Shown here in pieces: positions 6,613-15,868 of a DNA stretch of 64,000 nt. Within the stretch, counting starts at the first letter, position 1; the number at the start of each line of letters is the position of its first letter. The position numbers were made by a program, and so were the translations under genes. Source of the DNA: Streptomyces californicus (lineage in GTDB: Bacteria > Actinomycetota > Actinomycetes > Streptomycetales > Streptomycetaceae); assembly GCF_000717645.1 (NCBI RefSeq), contig NZ_JNZZ01000003.1, forward strand, positions 310,001 through 374,000. Reading direction: 5' to 3'. The notes beneath the pieces were generated by a model. It worked only from the letters and a program-made list of their open reading frames with translations. It was not told the DNA's origin and did no database searches.

Positions 6613-9561
6613 GTGCAGCCACCGAAGGCGGCGGACGCCTCCGATGCCGGGGAGCGCCCGCAGGGTGCTTCCGAGACCCCCGTGCGCTCCGACCTCCCGG
6701 TGGCCTCCGCACCTCCCGCCGCTTCCGGACCCCCGGTGACCTCGGCGTCCGCCGCGGACCCCGGTTCCGCCGTGCCCGTCGTGTCCGGTGCCGGACACGG
6801 TCCGCTCCGCCCCGACGGGCCCACCGTGTCCGGCACCGGGCACCTGGCGGGTTCGACGCTCGCCTCGGCCGACGCCGCGCACTCCGACCGGGTCTCCGGG
6901 GACGAGCCGCTGCTCCCCGCCCGGGTGCACCGCCCCTCCGACCTGATGCGGCTGCTCATCGGGGTCCTCGCGATCGCGGTCCTGTTCACGATCGCCGCGT
7001 TCGCCCAGGGCACCACCACCGGCCTTGAGGACGACATCTCCAAGGGCACCGAGCAGGCCCCCGACCTGCTGATCAAGCTCGCCGGTCTGGTGTCCAGCAT
7101 CGCGGTGCTGCTGGTCCCGGTCGCCTTCGCCATCGAACGCCTCATCAAACGCGACGGGCTGCGCATCGCGGACGGCGTCCTCGCCGCCGTGCTCGCCCAC
7201 GGCGTGACGCTCGCCACCGACCTGTGGGTGTCGCAGGCCGCGCCCCGCACCATCCAGGACGCGCTGACCCAGCAGGCGACGACCGGCGGGCTGACCGACC
7301 CGGTGCACGGCTACCTCGCACCGGTCATCGCGTACATGACGGCGGTCGGGATGGCCCGGCGGCCGCGCTGGCGCGTGGTGCTGTGGGTGGTGCTGCTGCT
7401 CGACGCGTTCGCGATGCTGGTCGGCGGGTACACCACACCGTTCTCGATCATCCTCACCGTGCTGATCGGCTGGACCGTCGCGTACGGCACGCTGTACGCG
7501 GTCGGCTCGCCCAACGTCCGGCCCACCGGCCAGCACCTGATGGCGGGCCTGCGGCACGTGGGCTTCCACCCGGTCGCGGCGATGCGCGCCGACGACGTAC
7601 CGGACAAGGACAACGCCGACCAGGGCGACCGGGGGCGGCGCTACCTGGTCACGCTGGAGGACGGGCCGCCGCTGGACGTCACCGTCGTCGACCGGGAGCA
7701 GCAGGCGCAGGGGTTCTTCTACCGGGCCTGGCGGCGGCTGACGCTGCGCACGCTCACCCAGCGGCGCTCCATCCAGTCGTTGCGCCAGGCGCTGGAGCAG
7801 GAGGCGCTGCTGGCGTACGCGGCCATCGCCGCCGGGGCGAACGCCCCCAAGCTGATCGCCACGTCGGAGCTGGGCCCGGACGCGGTGATGCTGGTCTACG
7901 AGCACATCGGCGGCCGGTCGCTGGATCAGATGGAGGACGAGGAGATCACCGACGACCTGGTGCGCGGCGCCTGGCGTCAGGTGGAGGCGCTCCAGTCGCG
8001 GCGGATCGCGCACCGCAGGCTGACCGGTGACGCGATCCTGGTGGATCGTTCCGGCAGGGCGTTCGTGACGGATCTGCGCGGCGGCGAGATCGCCGCCGGG
8101 GATCTGGTGCTGCGGATGGACGTGGCCCAGCTGCTGACGACGCTGGGGCTGCGCGTGGGGGCCGAGCGGTCGGTGGCCGGGGCGCTGGCCGTGCTCGGGC
8201 CGGACGCGGTGGCGGACTGCCTGCCGCTGCTCCAGCCGATCGCGCTGAGCCGCTCGACCCGGGCGACGCTGCGCCGGATCGCCCGCGAGCGTTCGCAGCG
8301 CGAGCGGGACGCGGTGCTGGAGGCGTCCCAGGCGGCGAAGCAGGCCAGGGCCAGGGACGCGGCGGAGGCCGCGCCGGAGGAACGTGCGGGCTTGGGCGCG
8401 GACGCGGCGGCCGAACCGTCGAAGGCGCTGTCCAAGGCCGACGCCAAGGCGGATGCGAAGGCCGACGCCAAGGCCGAGCGCAAGACGCTGCGGAACGAGA
8501 AGCAGGCCGAGAAGCGGGCCATCGACGACGCGCTGGAGGAGGCCCGCGAGGAGGATCTGCTCGCCCAGATCCGCCGTCAGGTGCTGCTGATCCGCCCGCA
8601 GGCGCCGGTCGAGCCGGTCCGGCTGGAGCGGATCAAGGCGCGCACCCTGTTCAGCTTCATCGCCGGGGCCATCGCCGCGTACTTCCTCATCTCCCAGGTC
8701 ACCCAGGCCGACTTCACGGTCGTGGAACAGGCCCGGTGGGGCTGGGTGGCGGCCGCCCTGGGCTTCTCGGCGCTGAGCTACGTGGCGGCGGCGATGAGCC
8801 TGCTCGGCTTCGTACCGGAGCGGGTGTCGTTCCTGAAGACCGTGCAGGCGCAGGTGGCCGGGTCGTTCGTGAAGATCGTGGCGCCCGCCGCGGTCGGGGG
8901 CGTGGCGCTGAACACCCGGTTCCTCCAGCGCGCCGGAGTGCGCCCCGGTCTCGCGGTGGCGAGCGTCGGGGCCTCGCAGCTGTTTGGGCTCGGTGCCCAC
9001 ATCATGCTGCTGGCTCTGTTCGGCTACCTCACGGGGACGGAGAAGACCCCGGACTCGCTGACCCCGTCCCGTACGGTCATCGCCGGTCTGCTCACCGTCG
9101 CGGTGCTGGTGCTGGTGGTGACGGCGATCCCGTTCCTGCGGAAGTTCGTGGTGACCCGGGTGCGCTCGCTGTTCGCCGGGGTCGTGCCGCGCATGCTGGA
9201 CGTGGTGCAGCGGCCGCAGAAGCTGCTCACCGGCATCGGCGGCATGCTGCTGCTGACCAGCCTGTTCGTGCTCTGTCTGGACGCCTCGATCCGGGCGTTC
9301 AGCGGCCCGGACGTGCCGCAGCTGAGCTACGCGAGCATCGCGGTGGTCTTCCTGGCCGGGAACGCCCTCGGCTCGGCCGCCCCGACCCCCGGCGGCATGG
9401 GCGCGGTCGAGGGGGCCCTGACGCTGGGCCTGATCGCGGTCGGGCTGCCGAAGGAGGTCGCGGCGCCGGCGGTGCTGCTGTACCGCGTGATGACGCTGTG
9501 GCTGCCGGTGCTGCCGGGGTGGCTCGCCTTCAACCAGCTCACCCGCAAGGGCGAGCTGTGA
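6613..9561 (+). CDS. Large membrane protein: pseudokinase domain plus flippase-like (LPG synthase TM) domain
   Basis: Protein of 982 aa from a GTG at 6613, chosen because AAGGAG at 6601-6606 sits six bases upstream; an in-frame GTG at 6565 has no such site. Order of parts: a low-complexity N-terminal tail, about six membrane helices (about residues 115-310), a soluble kinase-like region (about 330-570), an Ala/Lys-rich charged linker with ADAKADAKADAK, and a C-terminal multi-helix domain (about 676-980) of the lysylphosphatidylglycerol-synthase TM/flippase superfamily. In the kinase-like part the catalytic loop reads AHRRLTGDAILV, so the usual HxD aspartate is missing, while TDLRGG stands at the DFG position. 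Substrate is unknown; lipid or polyprenyl-linked cargo movement is inference. Confidence 0.75.
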   Translation: MQPPKAADASDAGERPQGASETPVRSDLPVASAPPAASGPPVTSASAADPGSAVPVVSGAGHGPLRPDGPTVSGTGHLAGSTLASADAAHSDRVSGDEPLLPARVHRPSDLMRLLIGVLAIAVLFTIAAFAQGTTTGLEDDISKGTEQAPDLLIKLAGLVSSIAVLLVPVAFAIERLIKRDGLRIADGVLAAVLAHGVTLATDLWVSQAAPRTIQDALTQQATTGGLTDPVHGYLAPVIAYMTAVGMARRPRWRVVLWVVLLLDAFAMLVGGYTTPFSIILTVLIGWTVAYGTLYAVGSPNVRPTGQHLMAGLRHVGFHPVAAMRADDVPDKDNADQGDRGRRYLVTLEDGPPLDVTVVDREQQAQGFFYRAWRRLTLRTLTQRRSIQSLRQALEQEALLAYAAIAAGANAPKLIATSELGPDAVMLVYEHIGGRSLDQMEDEEITDDLVRGAWRQVEALQSRRIAHRRLTGDAILVDRSGRAFVTDLRGGEIAAGDLVLRMDVAQLLTTLGLRVGAERSVAGALAVLGPDAVADCLPLLQPIALSRSTRATLRRIARERSQRERDAVLEASQAAKQARARDAAEAAPEERAGLGADAAAEPSKALSKADAKADAKADAKAERKTLRNEKQAEKRAIDDALEEAREEDLLAQIRRQVLLIRPQAPVEPVRLERIKARTLFSFIAGAIAAYFLISQVTQADFTVVEQARWGWVAAALGFSALSYVAAAMSLLGFVPERVSFLKTVQAQVAGSFVKIVAPAAVGGVALNTRFLQRAGVRPGLAVASVGASQLFGLGAHIMLLALFGYLTGTEKTPDSLTPSRTVIAGLLTVAVLVLVVTAIPFLRKFVVTRVRSLFAGVVPRMLDVVQRPQKLLTGIGGMLLLTSLFVLCLDASIRAFSGPDVPQLSYASIAVVFLAGNALGSAAPTPGGMGAVEGALTLGLIAVGLPKEVAAPAVLLYRVMTLWLPVLPGWLAFNQLTRKGEL

Positions 9562-9591
9562 GCCGGGGCGGCGCGCGGGGGAGGTAGCGGC

Positions 9592-9767
9592 CCGCCCGGT
9601 TGCGCTGCCACCCGCACGGACCGCGCCCGGCCGCGGTGCCACCCGCAGGGACCCGCCCGGTTGCGCTGCCACCCGCAGGGACCCCGCCCGGTTGCGCTGC
9701 CACCCGCAGGGACCCCGCCCGGCCGCGTTGCCACCCGCATGGACCGCGCCCGGCCGCGCCGCCCGGC
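9592..9767. repeat. Tandem repeat, about 31 bp x 5
   Basis: Five imperfect copies, 30-31 bp each, of a unit containing GCCCGG, then TGCCACCCGCAGGGAC, fill the gap between the flippase-like gene and the aminopeptidase gene. The copies differ by a few substitutions and end about 20 bases before the next start codon, so they also cover its promoter region. Confidence 0.85.
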
Positions 9768-9788
9768 GGACCGCCCCACGATGGGGGC

Positions 9789-11381
9789 ATGAGGACTCCC
9801 CCCGCGCTGCGCTCCGCCGCCCTCGCCGCCACCGCCACCGTGCTGCTGCCGCTGGCCGCCTGTTCGGACGAGGGCGACGGGGGCGGTTCCTCGGCCCCGA
9901 CCGGGGCCTCGACCGCCTCCCCCACCGCCACCGCCGGCGATCTGGCCTCGCAGAAGCTCGACTGGTCCCGGTGCCCGCCTCCCAACGCCTCGCAGGGCGG
10001 CGGGGAGTCGCCGTCGCCCCTGCCGGGCGGGGCGGTCTGGGAGTGCGCCTTCATGAATGTGCCCCTCGACTACGCGAAGCCGGACGGCCGCACGATCGAG
10101 CTGGCCCTGGTCCGGGCGAAGGCCAAGGACCAGAAGCGGCGGATCGGCTCCCTGGTGTTCAACTTCGGCGGGCCCGGCGCCTCCGGCGTCGCCACGCTGC
10201 CCGCCTTCGGCACCGAGTACGACACACTCCGCACCCGGTACGACCTGGTGAGCTTCGACCCGCGCGGGGTGGGCCGGAGCGAGGGCGTGGAGTGCGCGGA
10301 CGACGCCCAGCTGGACGCCTTCTACCAGGAGGACTCCACCCCGGACGACGCGGCCGAGGAGAAGGAGTTCGTGCAGGGGCAGAAGGACTACATCGCCGAC
10401 TGCGAGGACAACTCCGGGGACGAACTCCCCTTCGTGGGCACGACGAACGCCGCCCGCGACATGGACCTGATGCGCACGGTGCTCGGCGACGACAAGCTGC
10501 ACTACTTCGGCATCTCGTACGGCACCGAGCTGGGCGGCGTGTACGCGCACCTCTTCCCGGACAAGGTCGGCCGGGCGGTCTTCGACGCGGTGGTCGACCC
10601 CACGAAGAACGCCGAGCAGTCCGCCCTGGGGCAGGCCGAGGGGTTCCAGCTCGCCCTGGACAACTTCACGAAGGACTGCGCGGAGCGCGACGACTGCGCC
10701 CTGTCCGGCGCCACCCAGCAGGAGGTCGAGCAGGGCATCGCCGATCTGCTGGACGCCCTGGAGGAGCAGCCCATCGACGGGCTGGGGGACCGGGCGCTGA
10801 CCCAGACCCTCGCCACCACCGGCATCGCGTCCGCGCTGTACTCGAAGGAGACCTGGCCGCTGCTGGAGCAGGGCCTGGACGAGGCGGGCGGCAAGAACGG
10901 CGGGCTGCTGCTGGCGCTGGCCGACTCGCTCAACGGCCGCTCCGAGGACGGGCGGTACGACAACTCCAACGCCGCCAACATCGCCATCAACTGCGCCGAC
11001 AGCAAGGAGCGGTTCTCACTCGAGCGGACGAAGGCGGCGCTGCCCGCGTTCCGCAAGGCGTCCCCGCTCTTCGGGGACTACCTGGGCTGGGGCCTGATGA
11101 GCTGCACCGGCTGGCCGGTCGCGGGCGCCTGGCAGACCCCGGACGTCACCGCGCCCGGCTCCGCCCCGATCCTGGTCATCGGCAACACCGGCGACCCGGC
11201 GACCCCGTACGCGGGCGCGAAGGCCATGGTGGAGAAGCTGGGCAAGGGCGTCGGTGTGGAGCTGACGTACAAGGGCGAGGGGCACGGGGCGTACAACAGC
11301 AAGGACGCCTGTGTGCAACGGAACGTGGACGGCTACCTGCTGGACGGGAAGGCGCCCGAGTCCGGGACGGTCTGCGGCTGA
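9789..11381 (+). CDS. Secreted alpha/beta-hydrolase lipoprotein, tripeptidyl aminopeptidase-like (S33)
   Basis: This 530-aa protein of the SlpD/Tap family removes tripeptides from peptides outside the cell (family knowledge). The N terminus MRTPPALRSAAL with lipobox LPLAAC marks a lipoprotein. The nucleophile is Ser in GISYGT (about residue 242), the acid is Asp in GNTGDPATPY (about 466) and the base is His in GEGHGAY (about 498). The C-terminal TAP-like domain ends with a conserved cysteine pair (DACVQRN and TVCG). The ATG at 9789 is chosen because it begins the signal peptide; the longer open frame upstream only reads through repeats. A strong terminator follows. Confidence 0.9.
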   Translation: MRTPPALRSAALAATATVLLPLAACSDEGDGGGSSAPTGASTASPTATAGDLASQKLDWSRCPPPNASQGGGESPSPLPGGAVWECAFMNVPLDYAKPDGRTIELALVRAKAKDQKRRIGSLVFNFGGPGASGVATLPAFGTEYDTLRTRYDLVSFDPRGVGRSEGVECADDAQLDAFYQEDSTPDDAAEEKEFVQGQKDYIADCEDNSGDELPFVGTTNAARDMDLMRTVLGDDKLHYFGISYGTELGGVYAHLFPDKVGRAVFDAVVDPTKNAEQSALGQAEGFQLALDNFTKDCAERDDCALSGATQQEVEQGIADLLDALEEQPIDGLGDRALTQTLATTGIASALYSKETWPLLEQGLDEAGGKNGGLLLALADSLNGRSEDGRYDNSNAANIAINCADSKERFSLERTKAALPAFRKASPLFGDYLGWGLMSCTGWPVAGAWQTPDVTAPGSAPILVIGNTGDPATPYAGAKAMVEKLGKGVGVELTYKGEGHGAYNSKDACVQRNVDGYLLDGKAPESGTVCG

Positions 11382-11474
11382 CGGGAACGCCCCGGAACAG
11401 ACAGGCAGGCACGAACCGCCACGGCCTGCGGCGGATGACGAGGGACGCCGAAGGGACCGGCGACGGGGAATGCC

Positions 11475-11513
11475 GAAGGGGGCCGGACCGCGCACCGCGG
11501 TCCGGCCCCCTTC
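11475..11513. terminator. Bidirectional terminator between aminopeptidase and moeZ
   Basis: A perfect 18-bp inverted repeat (GAAGGGGGCCGGACCGCG and its complement) with a three-base loop CAC. It lies between two convergent genes. As is usual in Streptomyces, there is no long T run, but the stem is very stable. Confidence 0.9.
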
Positions 11514-11531
11514 GTACGTCCTGCCGAGCGC

Positions 11532-12710
<1,179 letters not shown>

Positions 12711-12790
12711 AGGAACCTCAACAATGCAGGTGGTCGGAGTTTACGCGGACCGGCCTCTTACGGTCGGCTACGTACGGTTGTTCTCCTCGT

Positions 12791-12816
12791 AACACTGCCA
12801 CGCCCCTTCTCATTCC
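12791..12816 (-). promoter_or_regulatory. Sigma-R-type promoter for moeZ
   Basis: On the minus strand the sequence is GGAAT (12816-12812), 18 bases, GTT (12793-12791), an exact match to the known Streptomyces sigma-R consensus GGAAT-N18-GTT. It points at moeZ with an expected leader of about 75 bases and overlaps the stop codon of the upstream spherulin-like gene. From memory, the S. coelicolor moeB homologue is a listed sigma-R target. Confidence 0.8.
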
Positions 12817-13634
12817 GAGATACCGGGTCCGATCCGCGAGACGATTTCGTCCCAGTACCTGGGCAGGGTCGCGAAGGGATCGCTCTGCCCGTCCCGGTCG
12901 TCCCGGTCGGTGAAGAAGATCGTCCCCGCCCCCTGCCAGCGGGCGACGCGCATGGCCTCCTCCAGGTGGGTGCGCGGGACCCCGTGGACGAAGTGGGCGA
13001 ACCGCTCCGGCGGGTAGTCGGCGGTCCACTCGGCCACCTGCGACCAGCGGTAGTCGGTCCAGGGGCCCTGGAAGGTGACCAGTTGGTCGGCCGCCTCCGC
13101 GTAGCCGGGGTACGGCTGGAAGCCGTGGCCCAGCACCAGCCGGCCCCCGTCGTCCGCGCTGTCGCTCGCGGCGAGCAGCGCGTGGAGCGTGCCGGTGAGC
13201 CGACGGACGGCGGGCAGCCCGGAACGCTCTCCGGGGCAGCGGGCGAGATAGAAGCCGCCGACCCGGTACCAGTCGATGAACGACCGGGCGTCCGCGATCA
13301 GTTCGTCGAACGGCCGCTCGCCGTGGGCCAGGTCGAGGTGGCCGAGCAGCCTGCCGCCGGAGGCCCGGACGGCGTCGTCCGGGGCCTCCCCGCGCAGGGC
13401 CCGCTCACGGGCGTTGCGCAGCCGGCCCGCCGCCTCCAGGCAGTGCGGGTCGGGCCGGGCGCCGGGGCCGTTGGCGATGTTGAGGACGGCCCAGTGCAAC
13501 GGGGTGCCGGGGCGGGTCAGTTCGGCCCATTCGGCGGGGGCGAGCAGCGGGTGGGCGTAGCCGGGGACGCCGAAGCCGAGCTGCTCGCCGCTCGCGGTCC
13601 GGCAGGCGTCGGCGGGGGCGGTCAGATACGGCAC
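12810..13634 (-). CDS. Spherulin-4-like (GH135-type) TIM-barrel protein
   Basis: This 274-aa protein begins VPYLTAPADACRTASG from a GTG at 13634, with GGAGG four bases upstream. The start lies inside the end of the epimerase gene (13-base overlap), indicating translational coupling. Features of the spherulin-4 fold are seen: FGVPGYAHPLL near the start, NIANGPGARPDP, GGFYLARCPG, LGHGFQPYPGY and a final AGTIFFTDRDD. In Aspergillus the relative Sph3 (GH135) hydrolyses galactosaminogalactan, so a role in trimming an aminosugar polymer is plausible. There is no clear signal peptide. Neighbours are an epimerase and a glycosyltransferase remnant. Confidence 0.8.
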   Translation of the reverse strand: MPYLTAPADACRTASGEQLGFGVPGYAHPLLAPAEWAELTRPGTPLHWAVLNIANGPGARPDPHCLEAAGRLRNARERALRGEAPDDAVRASGGRLLGHLDLAHGERPFDELIADARSFIDWYRVGGFYLARCPGERSGLPAVRRLTGTLHALLAASDSADDGGRLVLGHGFQPYPGYAEAADQLVTFQGPWTDYRWSQVAEWTADYPPERFAHFVHGVPRTHLEEAMRVARWQGAGTIFFTDRDDRDGQSDPFATLPRYWDEIVSRIGPGISE

Positions 13635-14587
13635 GCCGCCTCCATCCAGATGTCCGCGAGGGACTCCTCCAGGTTGATCCGGGGCCGCCAGCCGAGCCGG
13701 TCCCGGGCGGTGCGCACATCGGCCTGCTGCCAGGCGCCGCAGCCGTCGGGGTACGGGGACGGGGTGGCGGAGAGGTGTTCCATGACGGACTCGGCGGAGG
13801 TGCGCGGGGCCCCGATGGGCAGGCGCGGAGGCGGCCCGTCCAGTTCGTGGAGCGCGCCCGCGTAGCCGGCGACCCGGGCCAGGACGGCGGCCGCGTCGCG
13901 GAGCCGGACGGCCCGCCCGGTACCGATGTTGACGACGCCCTGCGCGGCGGAGAGCGAAGCGGCGTGGACGGCCCGCGCCACGTCCCGTACGTCGACGAAG
14001 TCCCGCTGCACGCCGAGGCCGCTGAGCTTCAGCTCGCCGTCGCCCGCCTGCATGGCCCGGCGCATCGCCTCGGCGAGCCGGCCGAGCGGGGAGCCCGCGG
14101 GGGTGCCGGGGCCGACGGGTGAGAAGACCCGCAGCACGACGGCGTCGAGGCCGGAGCCGAGGACGAGTTCGGTGGCGGCGAGCTTGCTGACGCCGTACGG
14201 GCCGCCGGGGCGCGGGACGGCGTCCTCGGCGGTGGAGGAGCCGGGCTGCGATGGCCCGTACTCCGAGGCGCAGCCGACCTGGACGAGCCGGGCCCCGCAG
14301 CCGCTGCGGCGCAGGGCCTCGCAGACGGTGGCGACGGCGACGGTGTTGTGGCGGGTGAGGTCGCGGGCGCCGCCGCGGGTGGCGCCCGCGCAGTTGACGA
14401 CGACTCCGGGGTGGACGGCGTCCAGGAAGCGGGTGAGCGCCCCGGGGCTGCCGCCAGCGAGGTCGAACCGGACGTCGGCGTCGTCGCCGCGTCCGAGGGC
14501 CGTGAGGTGGACGGCGGGGTCGGCGAGCAGCCGGTCGGCGACGAAACGGCCGAGGAATCCGTTGGCTCCGAGCAGCAGCACCCTCAT
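13622..14587 (-). CDS. NAD-dependent epimerase/dehydratase (SDR family)
   Basis: Extended short-chain dehydrogenase of 321 aa. The Rossmann motif is GANGFLG at residues 8-14, the catalytic residues are Ser/Tyr/Lys in VGCASEYGP and PYGVSKLAA, and NIGTGRAVR is typical of nucleotide-sugar epimerases. It probably interconverts or dehydrates a nucleotide sugar for the adjacent polysaccharide genes; the exact sugar cannot be read from sequence. The start is ATG at 14587. Its last codons overlap the start of the spherulin-like gene. Confidence 0.88.
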   Translation of the reverse strand: MRVLLLGANGFLGRFVADRLLADPAVHLTALGRGDDADVRFDLAGGSPGALTRFLDAVHPGVVVNCAGATRGGARDLTRHNTVAVATVCEALRRSGCGARLVQVGCASEYGPSQPGSSTAEDAVPRPGGPYGVSKLAATELVLGSGLDAVVLRVFSPVGPGTPAGSPLGRLAEAMRRAMQAGDGELKLSGLGVQRDFVDVRDVARAVHAASLSAAQGVVNIGTGRAVRLRDAAAVLARVAGYAGALHELDGPPPRLPIGAPRTSAESVMEHLSATPSPYPDGCGAWQQADVRTARDRLGWRPRINLEESLADIWMEAACRI

Positions 14588-14824
14588 CGCGCACCGCCTC
14601 GGTGCCGACGACTCACTGCCGGTGCGGGGGATTGGGGGGTCATGGCGGGTTTCTCCTAGGTCACTCAGTGGTCGTACGTGCGGGGAGGCCCGCGGCGTCG
14701 GCTCCGCGGGAGTGGTGCGGGTGAAGCGGATGGTGCGGGTGGAGCGGTTCGTGAGGGGGGGTGGTGCGGGGGTCGTTCTCGTGGGGGGAAGTTCAGGGGG
14801 CCCGTATGCCGGTACGTCGGCGGC
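14588..14824. other. Intergenic gap of low complexity
   Basis: These 237 bases contain imperfect repeats of GGTGCGGGTGAAGCGG-like sequence (about 14712-14770) and no convincing gene or hairpin. It separates the epimerase from the upstream membrane protein gene, so the epimerase may have its own promoter. Confidence 0.4.
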
Positions 14825-15868
14825 TCAGGTCCGGGGGTGCGTGCGGGCGAGGGCCCGGGAGAGGGCGGAGGGGGCGTACAGCAGGAGGCCGAGCGCGGCC
14901 GTCCCGCAGGCGAGGGCGCCCACGGCGCCGGTCCCGCCCACTGAGACGAGGGCGTTCACGGGCTGGGCCACCGGTTCGAGTCCGGGCAGCCGGCCGGAGA
15001 GCGCGAGCGCCGGGGCGGCGGCCTCGACGGCACAGGCGGCGGCGAGCGCGACCGCGCCGGGCTCCGGCAGGCCGTGCGCGGCGAGCAGGCGGGCGAGGAA
15101 GAAGAGGAGCCCGAGGGCGACGGCCGCGAAGCTCGTGCCGCCCCCGCCGAGGGCCCGGTCGGCCAGGTGGAGCAGGGGCAGCAGTGCGCCGAGGAAGAGG
15201 GCGGCGGCGAGCAGGAGGGGGCGCACGCCCGCGCCGAACTCCTCCGGGGTGCGGCTGCCGGCCCGTTCGCGGTGCGCCCGGAGGGTGAAGAGGTGGGCGC
15301 ACCCGGCGGCCGGGGCGACGGCGACGGCGAGGCCGAGCAGCGGGGCCGGGTCGCCGCCCCACCACCCGTCCGGGCCGCCGGTCATGACCTGGTCGAGCAG
15401 GCCCTCGCCGTACACGGCGTAGCCCAGCAGCCAGCAGGCGTACAGACCTGCGCGGCCCGTTCCGCCGGGGGCGCGCAGGGGTCCGTGCGCCAGGCAGGCG
15501 CGCAGGGCCAGGCAGGCCAGCAGGGCGCCGACGACGGTGACGAGAGCCCGCGCCCCGTCGCCGAGGACGCCCTCGGTGATCCGGAGCGCCCCGGCGGTCG
15601 CCAGGCAGGCGGCTCCGGGGAGCAGCGCGAGCAGGGTCCAGGCGGCCCGCGCGGCGGTGTCGGGGTCGACGCCGGACGGGTCCACGGCCCGTTCGCGCGG
15701 GTCCCGGTGGTGGGGCGGCAGGGCCGTCACCGGGCCGGCCGGAACCCGACGGGCGGTGGCGGGACTCCGCCGCGCCGTGGCACGGGGCGCGATCCCGGCG
15801 GGCCGCTCGGGCGCTATCGCGGGCCGGTCGGGGACGGCGGGGATCGCCGGGTCGTCCGGACGGGTCAT
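14825..15868 (-). CDS. Multi-pass membrane protein of unknown family
   Basis: A product of 347 aa starts at an ATG at 15868 (MTRPDDPAIPAVPDRP), with GGAG about nine bases upstream. After a Pro/Arg-rich tail of ~90 residues it has about eight or nine hydrophobic segments, for example WTLLALLPGAACLATAG, LVTVVGALLACLALRACL and PLLLAAALFLGALLPLL. No family is recognised. The reading frame continues upstream without a stop into the degenerate glycosyltransferase segment (to 17002), so the real product could be a 725-aa fusion. The context suggests a role in export or assembly of a polysaccharide, but this is inference. Confidence 0.6.
   Translation of the reverse strand: MTRPDDPAIPAVPDRPAIAPERPAGIAPRATARRSPATARRVPAGPVTALPPHHRDPRERAVDPSGVDPDTAARAAWTLLALLPGAACLATAGALRITEGVLGDGARALVTVVGALLACLALRACLAHGPLRAPGGTGRAGLYACWLLGYAVYGEGLLDQVMTGGPDGWWGGDPAPLLGLAVAVAPAAGCAHLFTLRAHRERAGSRTPEEFGAGVRPLLLAAALFLGALLPLLHLADRALGGGGTSFAAVALGLLFFLARLLAAHGLPEPGAVALAAACAVEAAAPALALSGRLPGLEPVAQPVNALVSVGGTGAVGALACGTAALGLLLYAPSALSRALARTHPRT

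Noticed and set aside
9592..9767. CRISPR-like array
   Set aside because: The units are directly adjacent with no variable spacers, so it is a simple tandem repeat; no cas genes are near.
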